A stretch of DNA of 64,000 bases from Nymphaea colorata (Eukaryota > Streptophyta > Magnoliopsida > Nymphaeales > Nymphaeaceae), in NCBI RefSeq assembly GCF_008831285.2, contig NC_045143.1, positions 15,463,151 through 15,527,150 of the forward strand, given 5' to 3'. Positions 58,434 to 64,000 of this stretch are shown here, in pieces. The position numbers and the translations under genes are program-made. Below the pieces are notes generated by a model that made no database searches, was not told the origin of the DNA, and saw nothing but the letters and a program-made list of their open reading frames with translations. Numbering within the stretch: the stretch's first letter is position 1; every line of letters starts with the position of its first letter.

Positions 58434-60492
58434 CATAAAAAAAAATATAAAGCAAACAATGAGATTGAGAGAGGCAAAGCACAAGATTAAGCATAAAACC
58501 AATTCTTTAAATGTGTATAAAATTGTTCTTATTACAAATGGGGCGTCGACTCCGTTTTGAGTGACTCCAGACTCTTTTAGATCTGGATTGGGTTTGATCG
58601 GTCATCGACGCGTTTTAGCGAGCAATTTTAGCCTCAAAAATGCATCTTGGTGTGACATAAAATGAAGGGAAGGCCTGTGCATGCATGTGCGGTGCTCATA
58701 AATTCAAATTTTGTTGTTTTGATTTCAGTTTTGAATTTTGAAATTCTTATTTGGATCTGAACATAGGTTTTGGATCTAATTCAAATCCGAGAATTGGATT
58801 TTGGATTTGAATTTCTTGTCTAAAGTTGGGTTTTGAATTGGAATTTTGTGTTTTGGGTTCGGACAGGGGTTTAAAGGTTCATTTAAATCCAAATAAAATA
58901 AAATGCAGTATTTTTGAGGTGGTAATGATAAGCTTTAAGTTTAAGCAATCAAAGAATGATTGCTCATTATTTACATTGTCTAGAGAGAAATAGTTTAATG
59001 TTATACTCATATATGTGGATCATTCACTAAAGAAATAGGTATTTACTAATGTTTCCATCTGAACGTCGATCACATAAGAAGAAACCTATAGTGGTGAAAT
59101 TGCTTACCGCCATAGGTCTACTGTGGTCAATGATGCATTTTGCAAGAAGGTCAATAGTCACTAACGATACTTGTCAAACGTTAGTAAATGTGTGAATCTA
59201 TACTGATGTGCATGGATCCAAGTAAATGGAAGTTCTTTTTTTCTTTTTTGTTATTTGAAGAAGCTTGTAGCTGTCAGATTATTCACTGGTATAGGTTTAC
59301 AGTGCAAACACGAAAAAAGTGTTAGTAAACGTCAATCATTACTGATGTCTCCCTTGAAATGTGGATCTATACTGACGATCATGGTTCTGTATCATTGAAA
59401 GTTCATTGTTCATTTTGTGTTGAGTCAAGAAGCCTATAGCAGTGAGAAAATTAAATGATATAAGTCCATAGAGTCAAAACTTCCACCTACACTAAGTTAA
59501 GGCATATAGAAAATACCCCTATTCAATGTTTTCAGTGGTGTTTTTTCACAAAACATTAGTAATTTTTCTTTGATTTTCATTGACATTTTTGTGGAAAACA
59601 TCAATAACGGTTACTAGCTTCAGTGGCATTGCTCGTAAATGCCAGTAAAAGTTTCAAATTTTTTGATCTCCCAAACTTTTTTAAAATTCAAAATCTAATC
59701 AGTAGTGACACAATACTTCACGTCAGTCAAGGTTAAGCTTTTGAATTCCCTCCATCTTTCCTTTCCCACCCATACTTAAACTTTAGTGATGCAAAAACAT
59801 TCATGTCAATAAATCTGTAGCTGGTTGATAAAAAAATATGTGCCCTCCTCCTTTTCATACTTTCCCTTCCTTGTTTCCTCAATCCTACCTACTCAAAGGT
59901 ATGTTCCTCTCTCCCTCTCTCCCTCCTTCTCCCTCTCAATCTCTCTCTCCCTCCTTTTCTCTCTATCTCTCTCTCCATCTATTTTATATGCATATTTTTT
60001 TATTACTTATCATAATTTCAGATTGTATTGCAAAATGGCAGACGCCAATTGCCACTTCAACTGTGGATGCTAAACTTTGCCATGAGTTTCTTTTTATTTT
60101 CTTTTTTGTTCTTCTTTTCTTATTTCTCAGTATTTTTTTGTTTTTTATTTTTTCGCCTATGTTGCCAGCCAAGTAGCTGAAGACTAAAATCCCCCTTTAT
60201 TGAGGAGAATAGTTATTCGAGTTCATTTTTTAATAGTTTTGCATGTCAGTTAAAATATTTTTAGTGATGAAAGCTTCATGTCAATAAAATTGTTACAACT
60301 CTAGTGACAGATAACCACGCCAATAAAAAGCAATGAACATAAAACATCAAAATCGATTTCTAGTGACATTTATTCTTCTGACACTACTTTTACTGACATT
60401 CATAATAAAATGTCAATAAAACTTCTAGCAAAGTTTTGCTTAATTTTTGTTGACATTTTTCTCATGTCAGTAAAAACCCCTTTTTTGTAGTG
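58434..60492. mobile_element. CACTA-like insertion with terminal repeats (copy B at 59700-60260)
   Basis: The right end ggggtttttactgacatg (on the minus strand) runs to CACTAC at 60492, a typical CACTA terminus (TTTTTTGTAGTG on the plus strand). Many inverted and direct short motifs (gacatt, tcagtaa, actgacat, cactggt) occupy 58960-59700 and 60240-60480, as in CACTA subterminal regions. The left end is not visible and no transposase was found. It contains a copy of the segment at 57300-57870, including MADANCHFN followed soon by a stop. Confidence 0.6.
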
Positions 60493-61414
60493 TTCGATTG
60501 TTGCAGGCAATGGTATGACGCAAATCAACAAAGTCAAGGTTTACCTTTCGAGCTTGTTCCCAATGAAAGAGCTTGGTCAATTCAAATTATTTCCTATGTA
60601 TTGTACTTGTGATAACTAAAAGAGTTCATCTATCTCAACATAAATATTGTCTTGACATCCTAGAAGAAATAGGAAATTATGCCAAACCCATGGACACTTC
60701 AATGGTACAACAAAAGCTAGTCACAACATTTGATGGACAGCCTTTAATTGGTCCTTCATCTTAATGACTTTAGTAGGTAAACTAATTTACCCGATTATTA
60801 CTAGACTTGAAATCTCATTTGTAGTAAACTTCCATAGTCGATTTACGCAAGCTCCAAGAACGAAGCATCTTGAGTTGGCGAGGAGAGTAATTAAATGTCT
60901 AGAGAAAAATCCAGGGCAGTGATTTATGCTTTTGACAGAAAAATAGCTCCATTTGATAGCATTCTGTGCTGCGGACTAACCTCAGGTTATTGTGTGTCAC
61001 TTGGACAAAACTTAATTTCTTGGAAGACAAAGAGGCAGCAAATGGTGTCAGATCGTCAGCAATGGCAGAGAATTGTTCACTTGCAAAAGTGGCCTGTGAG
61101 ATTGTTTCGTTAAAGTCCTTGGCAGCTGAAGTTAGGATAGTTGATGAAGCACAATGATGTATTTTGTGATAACTAGGCAACACTTCATATTGCTACAAAT
61201 CCAGTCTTTGAGCAAATAAAGCATATCGAGATAAACTGTCATGTGGTGAGGAACTATGTCGATTTCAGAATCTTTACGAGCCCAATTATGTTCAATATAA
61301 AAATAAGTTAGTAGACATTTTTTTTTTAAAAAAAAAACTTGGGAAAGAGCAATTCGAGTTCATCAAATCCAAATTGGGAATGCAAGATCTATATGCACCA
61401 GTTTGAGGCAGAGT
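60493..61414 (+). pseudogene. Old copia RT end and RNase H remnant
   Basis: HLSQHKYCLDILEEIGNYAK (about 60620-60680) is the RT-connection block. SGYCVSLGQNLISWKTKRQQ at about 60980-61040 and the shifted AENCSLAKVACEIVSL at about 61062-61110 are RNase H. KHIEINCHVVRNY-like sequence lies near 61215-61250. The end KSKLGMQDLYAPV (about 61360-61404) leads to the 3' LTR. Numerous stops and shifts. Confidence 0.82.
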
Positions 61415-61731
61415 TTGATAGACAAATCAGATTGAATGAAGGCAAAAATCAGCTATACAACTTAGCACTCTCTAGTTCTATAGTTTCCTCAAGATGTCTA
61501 ATTTTGCAATTTACTATGCTTCTCTAGAAGAAGCCAAAATTGGATAAGAAAATCAATTTCATTGTAACAAAATCATAGTGTGATCTTTGGGTCATATATA
61601 GAAAGTTCTCATTCTTCTGCACAATACATGTATCAGCATAATGAAATTAGAAGATATACCTCTCTTCAGCATATCCTTTCTTGTGCAATTCCCCTGTTTC
61701 TCTTCAGTTTTGTTCTGTTTTTTATTATGCA
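61415..61731 (+). repeat. 3' LTR of the old copia element
   Basis: Counterpart of 54882-55195 with many substitutions and small indels. Borders approximate (start TGATAGAC, end about ttatgca). Confidence 0.7.
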
Positions 61732-62796
61732 ATGCCAGCTGTTACTGCTTTATGAGTATGAGTCTATAGCCAAGAGGAAAGGAATAAGAGAAATTATAAG
61801 AAACATTGAATACTAAGAAGGAAGTAGAAAGTGTCAAATAGATGACTGTAGCATCAACTTCAGTTAGGAAGGATCGGAGAGCCAGACTAGCGAAGGAAAC
61901 TTCACGTAATTGGGATAAGGACTAACACCATAACTTTGATGACAACAATAATGAAAGGAAAATTTAGCTCAAACGCACAAGAAGAAAGTAAAACCAAAAC
62001 CTTTTTATGTACTCTTAAAGCTCTACCTGATAAAAAACCAATCAAAAGCCATAAAATTGGTGTGATTTTGTTTGCAAATGCAACATTTTGAGTAAGTTAC
62101 TTTCTAACTATGAACAAATGCAGAGTGGAGGGCTGAATCGGTAAGGTTATTAGGTAATTAAGTGAGCCAAATTGCTTGGTCCTAGAGGCCTTAAGCTCAA
62201 TGGACCAAGAAGGGTGTGCTGCATGCCCAGTTTTTGAAGTCCGTGCACATCAATCCATTATTGTATAAACAACTAGACTAGCTGTATGCTTTTCGAAGGA
62301 TCTAATGTCTTCCTATGTCTTGCATCTGTACACCTTTAATTATATAATATGGCTTAATATTATGGGTTCCTGTGAACTAATATAAATGAATAATTTACCA
62401 ATGGCACTTAAATTTAAGTTATATCACATGCATGTTAAAGTTTTGAACAGAAAAATCGTTTTACTTCCGGTGTAGTTTCACAATCGTGTTGTACCCCTAT
62501 TGGTAGGTTGGCGTGCACCACTTATACAATGGGAAATGAGATCCATGTAACTGCAAGCTTAACGGCTTAAACAAGTTTTTTTCATCTCTCCTCTTATTAA
62601 ATGCTTTCTTCTTAGTAATAATGTCAAAAAGATAGAAACGAAAATGCCTTGAACTTCTAATTTAGCAACCCAAAAAATTTTGTCTATCTTTTCACATTAA
62701 ATGCTCACTGTAGATCATTGTGAGAAGAGTGTATTGAAGTTAGTCGTTTCTATTCTCTCAGTAAATGAAAGTACATTCAATAAGTGATTATCAACA

Positions 62797-62813
62797 TGTG
62801 TGTGTGTGTGTGT

Positions 62814-62910
<97 letters not shown>
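62797..62910. repeat. TG, TA, GA compound microsatellite
   Basis: tg run (62797-62813), ta run (about 62816-62873) and ga run (about 62874-62910) in direct succession. Confidence 0.95.
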
Positions 62911-62912
<2 letters not shown>

Positions 62913-63908
62913 GTGTGACGTGGATCATGAGGTCATTTAGAAGGATTTTTCAACTTGGATAGCTCACATGGTGTAACTATGATTCTCCCTTCCCCTCAAC
63001 GTTTACTTCGACATTCTTCCCTATATAGTTGTAGCTTTCTCTTCCAACATGGTGCGCCTACAGTTCTCTTCCTCACTCTAACTCTTGAATGTCCATGATG
63101 TAAGCAGCGGTCCCTAGGAATATATATGTTTAAGGAAGAGAAAAGTGAAGCTCGCAATATGGGATCTTCAACCTGCTCATGATGCACCCTTGTAAATTTA
63201 ATTAGAATACGTATGTTGTCACTTGTCTCGCCAAGCAATTTTTACAACTGAAGCTGTGCACTTGAGTAGCCCATAGCGTTAAGCGAGCTATTATACAATC
63301 TACACTTTCTTGCTTTTATATTGACAAAAAGTTGGATGTAACATCGATTGGGCTGTCGGGGAATTAAAGGGGATATTGATCCGATACGTACGAAACACAA
63401 GGCCAGGCATGGAAATTTGAGAAATATGAATATCAATAAGCTGTGTGTGAGAGGTTGTTAAACTTTTGCTTGCAAAGTCGTCGTCCTAGATAATAGACCC
63501 TAGCAAGTTGGCGCACAAACCCATTGTCTTCCTTGATTTTTTTAGTAAACAACTCGAGCCCTTAAAATCCCTAGTGTTTTCTTTTCTTCGTGTTCTGCCT
63601 TGGTCTAGATTCCTTTAAACGCGAGGCAACTGGAAGAGCCCATAATGTTCATTAAAAAAAAAAAACTTTCACAGGATATTCATTCAACTTATATCTTTAA
63701 AAAGGCATAACTTGGCTGGTCCAACAACTGGTGCCCATGGAGAATAACAGTCGATTTCTATGGGCATATGCTCCTGGGCTCTATGAATGTTGCATGGTAA
63801 TACATCGTTTCTATACGAAGGGTCCCCCAGCCCTAGACTCTGGTGGCAAGGGAAGCGGAGCGGCTCTCATCAAGACAGTGGGTTTCCTTGTGCTGATCAC
63901 GCTGAATA

Positions 63909-63927
63909 ATATATATATATATATATA
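63909..63927. repeat. Short TA microsatellite
   Basis: ta run near the right edge. Confidence 0.85.
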
Positions 63928-64000
63928 CCCTACCCTATAACTTATATGTATTTTAGATGCAGCTGCACTGTTTGTTCAGTTTCCAATGTATCAGAATTTA

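Larger units (their letters stand above)
54882..61731 (+). mobile_element. Old Ty1/copia element with degenerate LTRs, invaded by CACTA-like DNA
   Basis: Two related stretches, 54882-55195 and 61415-61731, flank copia coding remains in the right order: PBS, gag, protease end, integrase, RT start, RT end and RNase H. The LTRs are strongly diverged from each other, so insertion is ancient. Inserted DNA at about 57300-57870 and 58434-60492 interrupts pol. No target duplication recognised. Confidence 0.8.
61732..64000. other. Intergenic, no gene recognised
   Basis: Contains the microsatellites at 62797-62910 and 63909-63927. An open frame at 63731-63940 has no recognised family and runs into the ta repeat. 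The minus-strand frame at 62996-63238 also lacks motifs. Confidence 0.45.

Noticed and set aside
63731-63940. Open frame near the right edge ending in Ile-Tyr repeats
   Set aside because: The end is a translation of a ta microsatellite, and the rest has no recognised family.
1-64000. Prokaryotic features such as CRISPR arrays, operons or ribosome binding sites
   Set aside because: The sequence is clearly plant nuclear DNA; the regular repeats at 1-7832 are satellite monomers without spacers.

Overview
The window looks like nuclear DNA of a flowering plant. It has a spliced POLYCHOME/GIGAS CELL1-type cell-cycle gene, Ty1/copia, Ty3/gypsy, CACTA, Harbinger and hAT transposon remains, long TA and GA microsatellites, and fragments of typical plant nuclear genes (PPR, ENOD93-like, CTP synthase, CAD1/NSL1-type MACPF). 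The species cannot be fixed from the sequence. The dense satellite and nested transposons suggest repeat-rich, possibly pericentromeric, chromatin. I see only one convincing intact host gene.

Layout. 1-7832: AT-rich satellite, monomer about 170 bp, itself a dimer of two diverged halves of about 80-90 bp, with recurring variants that suggest a higher-order period of about 2.1-2.7 kb. 7833-10601: 5'-truncated Ty1/copia element whose integrase reading starts exactly where the satellite stops, ending in a 216-bp 3' LTR. 11950-14576: promoter and two-exon gene for a 269-aa UVI4/OSD1-like APC/C inhibitor with KEN box, D-box and C-terminal Met-Arg tail. 14577-18600: its 3' flank, with short local repeats and MITEs. 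18600-21530: a broken tandem duplicate of the same locus (promoter, exon 1, start of intron 1, far 3' flank). A 1.2-kb Harbinger-like element with a TTA target duplication sits in it and carries an antisense PPR gene fragment. 21531-31190: intergenic DNA with MITEs, microsatellites and a short gypsy RT fragment.

31190-41085: an old minus-strand copia element split by a young plus-strand copia element (32315-37475) with equal 278-bp LTRs about 97.5% identical, a PBS, a PPT and a near-matching 5-bp target duplication. The young element has one unshifted gag-pol frame broken by three stop codons, and its integrase lacks the second catalytic Asp. 44443-47791: decayed minus-strand CACTA TNP2 transposase. 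50228-53704: a candidate Pack-hAT element with terminal TAGGG repeats, carrying in one orientation pieces of three unrelated genes (ENOD93-like, CTP synthase, MACPF), several with splice sites preserved. 54882-61731: an old plus-strand copia element with degenerate LTRs, invaded by CACTA-like DNA. 61732-64000: unassigned DNA with microsatellites.

Functionally, only the UVI4/OSD1-like gene is expected to act for the host, by restraining the anaphase-promoting complex. The rest is a record of satellite growth, nested transposition, local duplication and gene-fragment capture. Coordinates of eroded elements are approximate, and all family assignments are by eye from translated motifs.
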